DNA of 64,000 nucleotides from Emticicia sp. C21 (GCF_003418935.1 NZ_QVMT01000001.1:536063-600062), one strand, 5' to 3'. Shown: positions 34,901 through 44,021, counted from the stretch's first letter. Notes: generated by a model from the sequence alone, not told the origin. Made by a program: numbers and translations.

Positions 34901-35139
34901 ACTGGAAACTACGCCAGATTACTGCCGGGTACGATTTTACTAGATTTTTACCTCAGAATTCTCCAATAAAAGCAGTGAAACTAAGCTTTGTGGCAAATAA
35001 TGTATTGATGTTAAAGAAATGGGTGCCTAATATAGATCCGGAGTCTTTTGGCTACTCTTCTGACAACCTTGTCGGCCTGGAGTCTACTGGTCTTCCTACA
35101 ACCCGAAGTCTAGGAGTCAATTTAAATGTTAAATTTTAA
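31954..35139 (+). CDS. SusC-like TonB-dependent outer-membrane transporter
   Basis: A 1061-residue importer. From the ATG at 31954: signal peptide KILLLLLFFSPLMILAQ, an N-terminal carboxypeptidase-D-like domain (SISGRVIGGASKDPMPGVGI), a TonB box region (LEEVVVTALGIKK), the plug with LQGKIAGVNISG and NPLIVINGVPID, and then the 22-strand barrel ending in TTRSLGVNLNVKF. It works with SusD to import oligosaccharides, here probably xylan or arabinoxylan fragments given the GH10, GH43 and GH51 neighbours. An upstream TTG at 31924 would add ten residues before the signal peptide and is unlikely. The stop codon overlaps the first possible ATG of susD (TAATG). Confidence 0.95.
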   Translation: MKQNYPLRTHSFKQKILLLLLFFSPLMILAQTRSISGRVIGGASKDPMPGVGITIKGTQRGTTTDASGNFKIDASSEETLVFSFIGYLAQEIKVGNRSTIEVNLLEDTQALEEVVVTALGIKKDAKKLGYATSTISAEAITENRSPNFMNTLQGKIAGVNISGLGTGPNGTSKIRIRGQSSFAGQNNPLIVINGVPIDNTNFGTNPNNAGADNSIAVRGGGNTSDGGDGLSSVNPDDIESMTVLKGATAAALYGSRAKDGVIMITTKTKGSGRGIGVSFNSNYTNETPLDFTDFQYEYGQGENGVRPTTPNPTSGQWSFGEKFQPGMTQVLFDGVTVPYEPVYNRIRKFFRNGSNFTNTISLSAGGDKGGFNLSFANMDSKGIVPNNTFSRKTVNLGFAYDLSKKLSFSGNVNYSNEFNKNPPNIANQDNSIPTALYNMANSMPLDLLDQKKYDADGNEFVYSRFKNRTNPYWVLAEQFQNIRRDRIFGNITAKYNILPWLFIQGRIGQDFWSRDQEFNNFPTGHASLSPAPAGFVNGTFTQESRRFRETNADVLISASRKFGDFGVDINAGGNQMYRRSDLNSVLVQDFVVRGLYTVMNGRVKDPIYGLSERAVNSIYGSGELSYKDFLFVNVTARNDWFSTLSPENRSILYPSVSGSFVFSQAFKSAPSWLNFGKLRVAYAEVGSDTDVAPYSNNLFYGINANLFPNPSGAAQPVGGSQGTTVPNAGLRPMQTAESEIGLELKLFKNRVGLDFAAYRKITNDQIVSAQISDASGFINTLINSGKSENKGVEFLLNLVPLRTRNFQWDLTFNGSYNITKVLSLLTDKPGERITVGTHVFNGELRQIVGQEMAQIYGFGYKRDEQGRKIFGTGGLPIRTPDLISFGSALPKWVGGINNSFNYKGVNLSFLIDFKLGNKMLSGTNFNLIREGLHKITLQGRDGIIGDGVNEKGEPNTVKANIQPYWEIVRTAALVEPVIYNGGYWKLRQITAGYDFTRFLPQNSPIKAVKLSFVANNVLMLKKWVPNIDPESFGYSSDNLVGLESTGLPTTRSLGVNLNVKF

Positions 35140-36671
35140 TGCTATCAAAAATGAAAAAAATATATAGTTATTTATTGATAAGCTTTTTTATTGTATTGGC
35201 TTCTTCGTGCGACAAAGGTTTTGATGAGCTGAATATCAATAAAACAGCAGCCACAGCCATTAATCCGGTATTTACATTCAATAATGCGTTGATTAATGCT
35301 TCTTTTCCGGCAGGGATTGTGCAATATGAAATGGGGATTGTTCAACAAATGGTAACACCCAATTCGGGAGTTGTTGCCGGAGCCAATTTTAACCAGGATA
35401 ATAGAGATGCCACGCAGCAAACATGGCAACGGTATTACAGAACAGTCGTATTGTATACAACCGATGTCATCAAAACAGTAAAAGATGTCCCTGCCAGAAG
35501 TAACCTGCTTAACATGGCCCGTATCTGGAAAGCTTATGCTTTTACTATCCTGACTGATACGTATGGTGATGTGCCTTACGCTCAGGCCGGTAAAGGTTTT
35601 ACAGATCAGATAGTGCTGCCAAAATATGATACGCAGCAAGCCATTTATACAGATATTATCAAAGAACTCACTGAAGCATCAGCCGCACTCGATGCAGCCA
35701 AAACGCGTGAAACAGCAGATATTTTATATGGTGGAGATATTGCTAAATGGAAGAAACTAGGCTACTCTTTGTTGTTGCGTGTAGGCATGAGACTAAGCAA
35801 AGTTGATGCGAATCTGGCAAAAGAAACGGTGCAAAAGGCCATTCAGGGAGGCGTATTCAGTTCGAATGCTGATAACGCTTTTATTAAACATGACGCCAAT
35901 TATGTGAATGGTGTGGGTCAGATGCTTAATTCTACCGAAGCTGCCAACTTCTTTCTGGCCGCTCCATTTGTAGATTACCTGAAGAAAACCAATGACCCGA
36001 GATTGAAGGCTATTGCTGTAAGGTATGTTGGGGCAGGTTCAGGTTCTGACCAGGTAGCTTCCAGAGCATCTACCGACCCTGCCATCCAGATAGGTATGCC
36101 TTTAGGGTATGATAATAATACTGTTAAAGCGCCTGCTGCTGCTGCAGGGCTGGCGAGCTTTTATGAATATAGCCAGGTTGACAGAACCCGTATGACCAAA
36201 GTAGCCAGTCCCATGTTTTTGGTTACTTATGCACAAACCCAATTGTTACTGGCCGAAGCCGTGCAAAGGGGCTGGGCAACTGGTTCGATAGAGGATTATT
36301 ATAAAAATGGTGTCAGGGCTCATATGGAGCAACTGGCTGCTTATGATGCCAATTCTACCATTGCCACAGAGGCCATAGATACTTACCTGAAAAACAACCC
36401 TTTTGATACTGCCAATGCTTTGGAGCAAATCAACACGCAGTATTGGGTTGCTTCTTTTTTAAATGGACCGGAAGCATTTGCGAATTTCAGAAGAAGTGGT
36501 TTTCCTAAGCTAATGCCCAATCCTTTTCCGGGAAAAAGTATTAAAGGAGAATTTATCAGAAGATTAACCTATCCGAATTCTGAGATTTCAGTTAATTCTG
36601 TTAATGTGAAGGAAGCCATTGGCAGACAAGGAAATGATGATCTGGATTCCAGAGTATGGTGGGATAAATAA
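35139..36671 (+). CDS. SusD-like nutrient-binding outer-membrane lipoprotein
   Basis: A 510-residue (or 506) lipoprotein partner of SusC. The lipobox is FIVLASSC, with the lipidated Cys 20 residues into the version starting at 35151. The mature part begins DKGFDELNINKTAATAINP, as in the SusD/RagB-like group often called SusD-like_2, with TPR-type helices (RIWKAYAFTILTDTYGDVPY). It binds the oligosaccharide at the cell surface and closes over the SusC barrel. The ATG at 35139 overlaps the susC stop codon and suggests translational coupling. The ATG at 35151 gives an equally good signal peptide. Confidence 0.93.
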   Translation: MLSKMKKIYSYLLISFFIVLASSCDKGFDELNINKTAATAINPVFTFNNALINASFPAGIVQYEMGIVQQMVTPNSGVVAGANFNQDNRDATQQTWQRYYRTVVLYTTDVIKTVKDVPARSNLLNMARIWKAYAFTILTDTYGDVPYAQAGKGFTDQIVLPKYDTQQAIYTDIIKELTEASAALDAAKTRETADILYGGDIAKWKKLGYSLLLRVGMRLSKVDANLAKETVQKAIQGGVFSSNADNAFIKHDANYVNGVGQMLNSTEAANFFLAAPFVDYLKKTNDPRLKAIAVRYVGAGSGSDQVASRASTDPAIQIGMPLGYDNNTVKAPAAAAGLASFYEYSQVDRTRMTKVASPMFLVTYAQTQLLLAEAVQRGWATGSIEDYYKNGVRAHMEQLAAYDANSTIATEAIDTYLKNNPFDTANALEQINTQYWVASFLNGPEAFANFRRSGFPKLMPNPFPGKSIKGEFIRRLTYPNSEISVNSVNVKEAIGRQGNDDLDSRVWWDK

Positions 36672-36772
36672 TCAACTAATACATCATCAAAAAGATGAAT
36701 TGCCAGCTGTATTTCTTTTGCGAATTAAGCTATTCAATAGTTTGAAGGTATTTAGATGCACTTAATCTACAG

Positions 36773-36821
36773 AGGGGGTCTAAAAAGTCAAGGTATGCAA
36801 AATATTTTTTAGCCCCCTTTT
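36773..36821 (+). terminator. Intrinsic terminator after susD
   Basis: GGGGG-T-CTAAAAA at 36774-36786 pairs with TTTTTAGCCCCC at 36805-36817 across a loop of about 18 nt, with one unpaired T. It is followed by TTTTATTTTTT. It would separate susCD from the following catabolic genes or attenuate transcription into them. Confidence 0.85.
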
Positions 36822-36932
36822 ATTTTTTCTATATACAATCTGAGTTTCCGATTATCAGGTAGGTCAAATACTATTCTACTCTGATTATTTTTAAGACTAC
36901 CTCATCATTTAACCACTTTTCTATTACCACTA

Positions 36933-37886
36933 ATGAAATTAAAAGACTATTGGTACACATTGAGCATTATTCTGCTCGTTATACTTGGCTATAATTTTCC
37001 GGATACCTTCAGTAGTCTTTTCGGAGTTAAACTTAACACATTTATTAAACCCGTTTTACAGGTTATTATGCTGGGAATGGGGGCAACCATGACCATTGAT
37101 GATTTTGCGGAAGTTTTTAAATCTCCGCTTAAAGTACTGATAGGCCTGGTTTGTCATTTTACTATTATGCCTTTTTCAGGGCTGGCATTATCAAAAATTT
37201 TCAGTTTCCCGCCTGAAATTGCAGCCGGAATTATTCTAATAGGCAGTAGCCCCAGTGGGCTTGCCTCCAATGTAATGGCACTTATGGCCAGAGCAAACGT
37301 CGCACTGTCAGTTACTATTACTACTTTATCTACCCTGATGGCACCGATTATGACTCCTTTTCTGATGAAAGCTTTGGGAGGAGGCTTAATTGAAGTAGAA
37401 TTTTGGGCCATGTTCTGGGATATGTCTCAAATGGTGATTTTACCCATCATTCTGGGGCTGGCACTTTATAAAATAATGCCCAAGGTAATGGCCAGATTCA
37501 ATAAAATTCTGCCTGTTTTTTCCATGTTAGGTATTGCCTATGTGATACTTGTGGTGACTGCCAGTGGTGCCAATTCTCTCAGAACAGTCGGGTTATTGCT
37601 GGTCATTGTAGTAATCATTCATAATCTTTTTGGCTATACACTTGGTTATTTTTTCTCCCGATTGCTGAAATTCACAGAATCAGATGCACGTGCTATTTCT
37701 TTTGAGGTAGGTATGCAGAATGCCGGTCTGGCATCTGCTTTAGCCAATGAAATGGGGCGCATTGCTACGGTCGGTCTGGCTGCGGCAATTTTCGGGCCGG
37801 TAATGAATATTACAGGCTCAATGTTGGCAAATTTCTGGAGTAAACGCCCACCGAATGAGCAATCTCAAAAACAGACAAATGATTGA
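36933..37886 (+). CDS. Bile acid:sodium symporter (BASS/SBF) family transporter
   Basis: A 317-residue inner-membrane protein with about ten helices. Family-like segments are VIMLGMGATMTIDDFAEV (end of helix 2), LIGSSPSGLASNVMALMARA (crossing motif) and FEVGMQNAGLASALAN (second crossing motif with conserved Gln-Asn). Characterised bacterial and plant BASS proteins carry organic anions such as ketopantoate, pyruvate, glycolate and other 2-oxo acids with sodium. As the first gene of the group with RraA-like, enolase-superfamily and FAH-family enzymes, it probably moves a sugar acid or a 2-keto-3-deoxy acid (inference). The next start lies 33 bp downstream. Confidence 0.85.
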   Translation: MKLKDYWYTLSIILLVILGYNFPDTFSSLFGVKLNTFIKPVLQVIMLGMGATMTIDDFAEVFKSPLKVLIGLVCHFTIMPFSGLALSKIFSFPPEIAAGIILIGSSPSGLASNVMALMARANVALSVTITTLSTLMAPIMTPFLMKALGGGLIEVEFWAMFWDMSQMVILPIILGLALYKIMPKVMARFNKILPVFSMLGIAYVILVVTASGANSLRTVGLLLVIVVIIHNLFGYTLGYFFSRLLKFTESDARAISFEVGMQNAGLASALANEMGRIATVGLAAAIFGPVMNITGSMLANFWSKRPPNEQSQKQTND

Positions 37887-37919
37887 AACCAATTTAAAAC
37901 CCTATTCTCCCTGATAGCT

Positions 37920-38861
37920 ATGAAAAAAATTTATTTAGGTATTTTCCTTTTTTTAGGCATATCAAGCCTTCATGCCCAGCAAATTTCAAAAGAATACCTG
38001 CTACACCTTACCCGTGAATGGAAAGGCGAAAGATTTCCTGATGGCAGGCCTAAAGTGGATGATAAGCTTTTGAAACGTATGAAAAAAGTAACCCTGGAAG
38101 AGGCCTGGGCGGTATTGAGAAATCATAATTACAGATACCAGTTTGAAGGCAACTGGCAAACCATCAATCCTGATTCTGTACTGGTTGGTAGAGCCGTAAC
38201 AGCCATTTTTACCCCCGGACGACCAGATATACAAACGGCCATTGATGATAAAGGCCATGATAAAGACGGCCGTATCAAGTCGCAGAATGCCTGGCCTATT
38301 GATTTGCTGGTGAAAGGAGATGTGTATGTAGTTGACCAGTTTAATGCGTACGAAGACGGACCTACTATTGGTGATAATCTGGGTAACTCTATCTATGCCA
38401 AAACGGGCAATGGAATTGTATACGATGGAGCCGTCAGGGATTTAAGTGGGTTGAAAGAAATAGGCGGCTTTACTTCTTTTTACAGAAGCTATCATCCCTC
38501 CCATCATCTAAATGAAGCTAAAAGAGCTTTAAATACTACCCTAGTGGGTATCAATCAACCTACACGTATTGGTAATGCCACAGTAATGCCCGGCGATATT
38601 GTATTGGGGAGAGAAGGCGGAGTTGTGTTTATTCCTCCGCATTTAGCCGAAGAAGTAGTTAAAGTCTCTGAGGTAGTCAGGCTCCGTGATATGTTTGGGC
38701 ATCAAAGGCTCCGTGAACAAAAATATACTCCGGGGCAGATTGATACCCGATGGTCGGATGAAATTGAGAAAGACTTCTCTCAATGGCTCCGCGAGCATAT
38801 TAATAAATTACCGGTTGACCCGGCTCAGATTCAGGAAATTCTGAAACAAAGAACCTGGTAA
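37920..38861 (+). CDS. Exported RraA-like protein (aldolase/decarboxylase-type fold)
   Basis: A 313-residue protein with a clear signal peptide (MKKIYLGIFLFLGISSLHAQ). The RraA/HMG-aldolase-like fold is marked by GDNLGNSIYAKTGNGIVYDG followed by the conserved R-D (AVRDLSGL, near residues 178-186) and GDIVLGREGGVVFIPP near residue 230. Cytoplasmic relatives are metal-dependent 4-hydroxy-4-methyl-2-oxoglutarate aldolases, oxaloacetate decarboxylases or RNase E inhibitors. Export is unusual for this family. With its neighbours it could act on a periplasmic keto-deoxy sugar acid. The enzymatic reaction is unproven. Confidence 0.75.
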   Translation: MKKIYLGIFLFLGISSLHAQQISKEYLLHLTREWKGERFPDGRPKVDDKLLKRMKKVTLEEAWAVLRNHNYRYQFEGNWQTINPDSVLVGRAVTAIFTPGRPDIQTAIDDKGHDKDGRIKSQNAWPIDLLVKGDVYVVDQFNAYEDGPTIGDNLGNSIYAKTGNGIVYDGAVRDLSGLKEIGGFTSFYRSYHPSHHLNEAKRALNTTLVGINQPTRIGNATVMPGDIVLGREGGVVFIPPHLAEEVVKVSEVVRLRDMFGHQRLREQKYTPGQIDTRWSDEIEKDFSQWLREHINKLPVDPAQIQEILKQRTW

Positions 38862-38930
38862 TTGAGACTTCCATTTTTAATGCATTTGTATTCAACCTGA
38901 GGACAGACCCTCTAAAACCTTTATACTTCA

Positions 38931-40205
38931 GTGAACAGAAGAAACTTTTTCCAGAAAGCAGCCGTAAGCTCTGCCTTGGCTGCCACTTCATTTTCAACTT
39001 TCGGGAATGAATATATAAACGCCATTGATAGAGCCCCTAAAAGTTCGGCGCCATCTGATTTAAAAATAACCGATATTAAGGCAGGATATATTCGTGGCGG
39101 ACATAGTTTATTTGTAAAAATTTACACCAATCAAGGGATTATCGGGCATGGTGAGGGAGTAGATGCCACCCCCGGCACCTATCATCTGGTTAAATCAATG
39201 GGCAGAAGGATTCAGGGGCAAAATCCTCTGAACGTACATCGGTTGTTTGAAACCATCAGAAAATCAGGTTTTTTTGAAGGCGCCCAATCGGGTATGTTTG
39301 TGGCAGTACTGACAGCTGTTGAAACTGCGCTTTGGGATATTGCCGGAAAGGCTTTGGGAGTACCGGTTTATCAGCTTTTGGGTGGAAAATTCAGAGATAC
39401 AGTAAGAGTATATATGGATACCGCTCTTTATCAGAATCAGTTGCCCAAACCAGAAGATTTTGCCAAGGCTGCCCGTGAGGCCGTTGATATGGGTTTCACG
39501 GCTGTTAAGTTTGATTTAGACCAAGGCAATGACCCTAATAAATATGACCGTTTTAACTGGACAGCTAGTCCGGCCGAACTTCAACGAATGTATGACCAGA
39601 TGGCCGCAGCCAGGAAAGAGGTAGGTACTAAGATTGATATTTGTGCCGATATGCATGGCCGCTATGACGCTACCACAGGCGAAAGAGCAGCAAAATTACT
39701 TGAACCACTTGGATTAATGTGGTTGGAAGAACCAATCCCCGCCGAAAATACGGATGCGTATAAAAAAATAACGGCCTCTACCTCGACGCCTATTTGTGCG
39801 GGCGAAAATCACTATCTTACTTATGGCTTCAGACCATTACTTGAAAGCGGCGCGGTAGATATTATTATGCCTGATTTACAAAAATGCGGTGGCTTAGGCG
39901 AAGGTCAACGCATTGCTAATCTGGCCAACCTGTATTATGTGCCGTTTGCTCCACACATGGTTGCTTCTTATCTGGGAGCTATGGCTTGTGCCCATGTTTG
40001 TGCCTCTGTGCCTAATTTCATGATTATGGAATGGCAGATATATTTCCATAAAGACCCTATGTTTAAAGAAATTGTAACATTCAATGGTGAGATGGTTGAA
40101 AAAAATGGATTCATCAGAGTAAGAGATGAGCCGGGTATAGGTGTAGAAATCAATGAAGAAGGCATGAAAAAGTATGCTACGCCGGGTGTACCTTTCTTTG
40201 AATAA
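38931..40205 (+). CDS. Tat-signal mandelate racemase/enolase-superfamily sugar-acid dehydratase
   Basis: A 424-residue protein starting with GTG. The N-terminus [20 protein letters not shown] is a twin-arginine signal, so it is probably exported folded. The capping domain is at about 45-165 and the barrel follows. Metal ligands are the Asp of DICADMHGR, the Glu of WLEEPIP and the Glu of CAGENHYL; the D-x-H-G-R form resembles D-galactonate dehydratase. A further catalytic His is in PFAPHMVAS. Such enzymes dehydrate aldonates to 2-keto-3-deoxyaldonates. Xylonate or arabinonate would fit this locus (inference). The FAH-family gene follows after 38 bp. Confidence 0.85.
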   Translation: MNRRNFFQKAAVSSALAATSFSTFGNEYINAIDRAPKSSAPSDLKITDIKAGYIRGGHSLFVKIYTNQGIIGHGEGVDATPGTYHLVKSMGRRIQGQNPLNVHRLFETIRKSGFFEGAQSGMFVAVLTAVETALWDIAGKALGVPVYQLLGGKFRDTVRVYMDTALYQNQLPKPEDFAKAAREAVDMGFTAVKFDLDQGNDPNKYDRFNWTASPAELQRMYDQMAAARKEVGTKIDICADMHGRYDATTGERAAKLLEPLGLMWLEEPIPAENTDAYKKITASTSTPICAGENHYLTYGFRPLLESGAVDIIMPDLQKCGGLGEGQRIANLANLYYVPFAPHMVASYLGAMACAHVCASVPNFMIMEWQIYFHKDPMFKEIVTFNGEMVEKNGFIRVRDEPGIGVEINEEGMKKYATPGVPFFE

Positions 40206-40243
40206 TTATTTGCTTACATATAAACCAACTCTTTTATTACCTG

Positions 40244-41074
40244 ATGAAAATTTACAATACAACACTTGGCCCCTATCTTGAACACAACGAAAGTTTTTAT
40301 ACATATATAGAGTATACTTTTGATTCACTAATCAATCAACCGGATCTTTACGAGTTTCTTAATCAAACAATAGCTAACAAAACGCCTGAACAGCATTTCA
40401 ACCTGGAGGAAGTACTACTTCCTCCTATAGTTTCTCAGGAAGTCTGGGCATCGGGTGTTACTTATCTGCGTAGTAAAAATGCCAGAATGGAAGAGTCGAA
40501 AGATGCAGGTGGCGGAGATTTTTATGACCGTGTGTATGTTGCCGAGCGTCCTGAGATATTCTTTAAAGCAACTGCTGCCCGTACAGTAGGCCATCAACAG
40601 GGTGTAAAAATACGACGCGACTCTAAATGGAATGTACCGGAGCCAGAGTTGACACTCTTTGTCAATTCGCGTGGAGAGATTGCTGGCTACACCATTGGCA
40701 ATGATATGAGTTCGAGAGATATTGAAGGGGAAAACCCATTGTATCTGCCGCAGGCTAAATCTTATGACAAAAGTGCAGCCATTGGCCCTTGCATATTGGT
40801 TTTAGAACAACCGATTGCAAAAGAGACAGAAATTAAACTTGAAATCGAAAGAAACGGAGCTACTATTTTCTCACAAACTACTCAGTTAAGTCAGATGAAA
40901 AGAGCGTTTGATGAACTGGTCAGATATCTGACTTTCGATTGCACTTTTGCCAATGGCTGTTTTCTGATGACAGGCACAGGTATTGTTCCACCGGATAGTT
41001 TTACCCTGCTAAAGGGAGATACCATACATATTATGATAGAGGGAATCGGCACTTTAACGAATACGGTGGAATAG
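40244..41074 (+). CDS. FAH-family 2-keto-3-deoxypentonate dehydratase-like enzyme
   Basis: A 276-residue cytoplasmic protein with a C-terminal fumarylacetoacetate-hydrolase fold. The segments [46 protein letters not shown] (metal-binding Glu pair) and [18 protein letters not shown] closely follow the 2-keto-3-deoxy-D-arabinonate dehydratase of archaeal pentose oxidation. There it yields alpha-ketoglutarate semialdehyde. With the preceding dehydratase this makes a Weimberg-type route plausible. The semialdehyde dehydrogenase is not in the window. A strong terminator follows. Confidence 0.82.
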   Translation: MKIYNTTLGPYLEHNESFYTYIEYTFDSLINQPDLYEFLNQTIANKTPEQHFNLEEVLLPPIVSQEVWASGVTYLRSKNARMEESKDAGGGDFYDRVYVAERPEIFFKATAARTVGHQQGVKIRRDSKWNVPEPELTLFVNSRGEIAGYTIGNDMSSRDIEGENPLYLPQAKSYDKSAAIGPCILVLEQPIAKETEIKLEIERNGATIFSQTTQLSQMKRAFDELVRYLTFDCTFANGCFLMTGTGIVPPDSFTLLKGDTIHIMIEGIGTLTNTVE

Positions 41075-41139
41075 ATTATTTTTATTAGATAAGCATCATA
41101 GGTTAATTAAAAACGATAGTTTTGTTTCGCTAAGGTTGG

Positions 41140-41176
41140 TCTAACGTCTGTATATTACAGGCGTTAGATTTTGTTT
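41140..41176 (+). terminator. Intrinsic terminator after the FAH-family gene
   Basis: TCTAACGTCTGTA (41140-41152) pairs with TACAGGCGTTAGA (41156-41168) through a 3-nt loop, 13 pairs including one G-T. It is followed by TTTTGTTT. Confidence 0.92.
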
Positions 41177-41230
41177 CAAAGTTCTCATTCAGTATTTTCA
41201 GTTATTCATTCTACCATTAGCAACTAGTTT

Positions 41231-42334
41231 ATGAAAATTAAAATATGCATTCTCCTTGTTTGGGGCATTCTATTATTCTCAAACTTCACTAATCAGGTCA
41301 ATCATTACAAATTACAATCTTTAAAGAAAGCCTTTAAAAATGATTTTATGATTGGAACTGCCCTTAATTCATCGCAGATTGAAGAACGAAATCAGGTAGC
41401 TAATGACCTGATTGTACAACAGTTTAATGCTGCTACTCCTGAAAATGTCATGAAATCAGCCCTATTACACCCTAAATGGGATACTTTTGACTTTACGATG
41501 GCTGATAAACTGATAGCATTCGGCAATAAACATAATATAAGAATCAACGGACATACCCTTATCTGGCATAGCCAGTTACCCGGTTTTATGCGTCGTATCC
41601 AAAGCAGCGATTCAGTGAAAACCTTTTTTACAGACCATATTAAAACCGTTGCCTCCCACTACAAAGGGAAAGTATTTTCCTGGGATGTGGTAAACGAAGC
41701 CCTGAACGAAGATGGAACATTAAGAAACTCTGTATTTCTTCAAAAACTGGGAGAAAACTATGTTACAGAGGCCTTTCGCCTCACGCAAGAGGCATCACCC
41801 AACACCGAGTTATATTATAACGATTATAATAACGAACAGCCTGCTAAAAGAGCCGGATGTATCAGGCTGATTAAAAAGATTCAGCAAGCGGGTGTCCGGA
41901 TTGATGGTGTGGGTATTCAGGGGCATTGGCATCTTGGGAAAATACCATTCAAAGACATTGAAGAGAGCATTATTCAATATGCGGCATTAGGACTGAAAGT
42001 TATGATTACTGAATTAGATATTGAAATATTGCCACGCAATTTTCAGGGAGCAGATGTAGGTCAACGCATGACTAACAATGCGGAATCGAATCCCTATCCG
42101 AACGGACTACCCGATGAAATGCAAAAACAACTGGCGGATGATTATGAAGCGCTTTTCAAACTATTTCTGAAACATAAAGATAAGGTTACAAGAGTTACTT
42201 TCTGGGGAGTAAATGATGGCGATAGCTGGCTGAATAATTGGCCTATTCGCGGCCGAACCAACTATCCGCTACTCTTTGATAGAAATAACCAACCCAAGCC
42301 CGCTTATTTTAAAGTGATAGGGCTAAAAGAGTAA
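41231..42334 (+). CDS. GH10 endo-beta-1,4-xylanase
   Basis: A 367-residue exported enzyme. A short N-terminal hydrophobic segment (ICILLVWGILLFSNF) serves as signal or anchor. The (beta/alpha)8 barrel then has the acid/base Glu156 in WDVVNEAL and the nucleophile Glu261 in MITELDIE. Other family marks are GHTLIWHSQLPGF, YYNDYNNE, GIQGHWHL and WGVNDGDSWLNNWP. It cuts the xylan backbone. It has no carbohydrate-binding module. A terminator precedes it, so it probably has its own promoter in the 60 bp before the start. It lies between the oxidative pentose genes and a small secreted protein. Confidence 0.96.
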   Translation: MKIKICILLVWGILLFSNFTNQVNHYKLQSLKKAFKNDFMIGTALNSSQIEERNQVANDLIVQQFNAATPENVMKSALLHPKWDTFDFTMADKLIAFGNKHNIRINGHTLIWHSQLPGFMRRIQSSDSVKTFFTDHIKTVASHYKGKVFSWDVVNEALNEDGTLRNSVFLQKLGENYVTEAFRLTQEASPNTELYYNDYNNEQPAKRAGCIRLIKKIQQAGVRIDGVGIQGHWHLGKIPFKDIEESIIQYAALGLKVMITELDIEILPRNFQGADVGQRMTNNAESNPYPNGLPDEMQKQLADDYEALFKLFLKHKDKVTRVTFWGVNDGDSWLNNWPIRGRTNYPLLFDRNNQPKPAYFKVIGLKE

Positions 42335-42438
42335 GGATGAGCGCAAGATTTATTCTTACCTAAGTTATTGCAAATAAGGAACTTAAGACTTAAATTGTAT
42401 AAGTATTTACTTAATTATTCAACCAAAATTTATTCATT

Positions 42439-42777
42439 ATGAAACAGTTTTTAGTATTACTTCTATTCTTAGGCACCTTTACGGCCTTTGCACAAAATCC
42501 GATTGATGGCAATTGGAAGGGAACGCGCGAAACCGATAACGGTACTTTTGAAGTCAACTACACATTCAAAGTGGAAGGAAACGAATTGAAAGGTACTTGG
42601 AAAACACAGTTTGGAGAAGCCAAAATTGAAAACGGTAAAGTAGATGGCAAAAAAATCTCTTATAGCATTTCGTTTAATGACATGAAGATCAATAGCACAG
42701 GCGAGCTCATTAATGAGAATGAAATTGTGGTTAAAAACGAAAGAGGCGAAATGAAATTAAAGAGAGTGAAAGAATAA
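42439..42777 (+). CDS. Small secreted beta-rich protein
   Basis: A 112-residue protein with signal peptide MKQFLVLLLFLGTFTAFAQ. The mature domain of about 93 residues has alternating strands (GNWKGTRETDNGTFEVNYTF, GNELKGTWKTQFG, KISYSISFNDMKINSTGEL), suggesting a small lipocalin-like or beta-sandwich fold. I know no assigned function. Similar short domains are found beside or attached to glycoside hydrolases in Bacteroidota. It follows the xylanase by 104 bp and ends at a shared bidirectional terminator. Confidence 0.75.
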   Translation: MKQFLVLLLFLGTFTAFAQNPIDGNWKGTRETDNGTFEVNYTFKVEGNELKGTWKTQFGEAKIENGKVDGKKISYSISFNDMKINSTGELINENEIVVKNERGEMKLKRVKE

Positions 42778-42782
42778 AATAA

Positions 42783-42838
42783 AAAAGACCATCTTCTCAG
42801 TAATTTTCACTAGAGGGGATGGTCTTTTGCTATAATAA
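42783..42838. terminator. Bidirectional terminator between small secreted protein and MocA-like gene
   Basis: AAAAGACCATC (42783-42793) pairs with GATGGTCTTTT (42828-42838) around a 34-nt loop. The A-run on one side and T-run on the other let it work in both directions for two convergent units. Confidence 0.75.
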
Positions 42839-42850
42839 TGGGACATCAAT

Positions 42851-43939
42851 TTATGAAGAAATCTTCACTGTTCCTCCGCTCTTAGCTGCCTGATAGATAG
42901 CTTCTACTACTCTTATATCTCTCAATCCTTCTTCACCGGGCGCTATCAATTGTGTATTATTCATTAATGCCAGGCAATCTTCATCCAACTGTTTAGCTTG
43001 CTGGCTTTTGATTGGAAAATCAATCACTCCACCTGAATGGCTTCCTTTATTACCCCCATACGCCGAAAAAGGCTCCATTTTTAACCAGCCTTTCTCATAA
43101 TTGACTTGCAGGTAGTTCATATTAATGCCAAAACTGGTATGACAAGCTGCCACAGCGCCACTCGGAAACTGTAACTGAAACAGCATAGTTTCTTCTACTT
43201 CTTTGTATATCTCAGGGCGAATCACATGCGCCTGAGCAGTAACACTGATAGGCTCTTCACCCGTAGCCAGTCTTGCGCCCTGCAAGGCATAAACACCCAT
43301 GTCAGGCATACAACCACCGCCTAAAGCTTTTTTTTGTTTCCAATGCGTTGTGCGGCCATCTACATAGCCTGCGCCACAGGCAATCATCATGGGTTTACCA
43401 TATACCTTTTCTCTGCCGATACGCATATATTCCTGTGTATTGGGGTCATGCTGGCATCGGTAGCCAATGGCTAATTTCACTTTGTTATCTGCACAAGCTT
43501 TAATCATTGCTTTGCAATCGGCCACACTGGTAGCCATTGGTTTTTCGCAGAATACATGTTTACCTGCTTTTGCCGCCCTTACTACATATTCGCGGTGCAT
43601 ACTTGGTGGAAGCACCACATACACCACATCGATATCAGGGTTATTAGCTATAGAATCAAAATTCTGATAATTATAAATGTTTTTATCAGGTATATTATAT
43701 TTCTTTTTCCATTGTTCGGCTTTGGCAGGTGTACCTGTTACAATACCAGCCAGGTAACAATTTTGTGTCATCTGTAAGGCTGGAGCCAATAAGTCGGTAC
43801 TGTAATAACCCAGGCCAACCAGTGCAATACCCAGCTTGTCTTTCTTTTTGGCCAAACCGGCTAACAAAGTATGAGGAGAAAATAAGGTAGCAGCACTTCC
43901 GACTGCTAAAGATCTAATGGCATCACGTCGGGTAAACAT
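42851..43939 (-). CDS. Tat-signal Gfo/Idh/MocA family oxidoreductase (GFOR-like)
   Basis: A 362-residue protein with an N-terminal twin-arginine signal (FTRRDAIRSLAVGSAATL). The Rossmann NAD(P) site is IALVGLGYYSTDLLAPAL, VFCEKPMATS carries the family Glu-Lys-Pro, and GYRCQHDPN and GGCMPDMGVYAL lie in the substrate half. Glucose-fructose oxidoreductase is the known periplasmic member and keeps its NADP tightly bound; xylose dehydrogenases also occur in this superfamily. Last gene of the araBAD-transaldolase-SSS unit, 82 bp after the transporter. It may oxidise or reduce a pentose in the periplasm; the substrate is inference. Confidence 0.85.
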   Translation of the reverse strand: MFTRRDAIRSLAVGSAATLFSPHTLLAGLAKKKDKLGIALVGLGYYSTDLLAPALQMTQNCYLAGIVTGTPAKAEQWKKKYNIPDKNIYNYQNFDSIANNPDIDVVYVVLPPSMHREYVVRAAKAGKHVFCEKPMATSVADCKAMIKACADNKVKLAIGYRCQHDPNTQEYMRIGREKVYGKPMMIACGAGYVDGRTTHWKQKKALGGGCMPDMGVYALQGARLATGEEPISVTAQAHVIRPEIYKEVEETMLFQLQFPSGAVAACHTSFGINMNYLQVNYEKGWLKMEPFSAYGGNKGSHSGGVIDFPIKSQQAKQLDEDCLALMNNTQLIAPGEEGLRDIRVVEAIYQAAKSGGTVKISS

Positions 43940-44021
43940 AGTTTTAAATGTTAAGTGTATACTAAATTTTTAATAATCAGATGGAAAATAGATGGTAATT
44001 CCAGATTTATATTAACCCATT

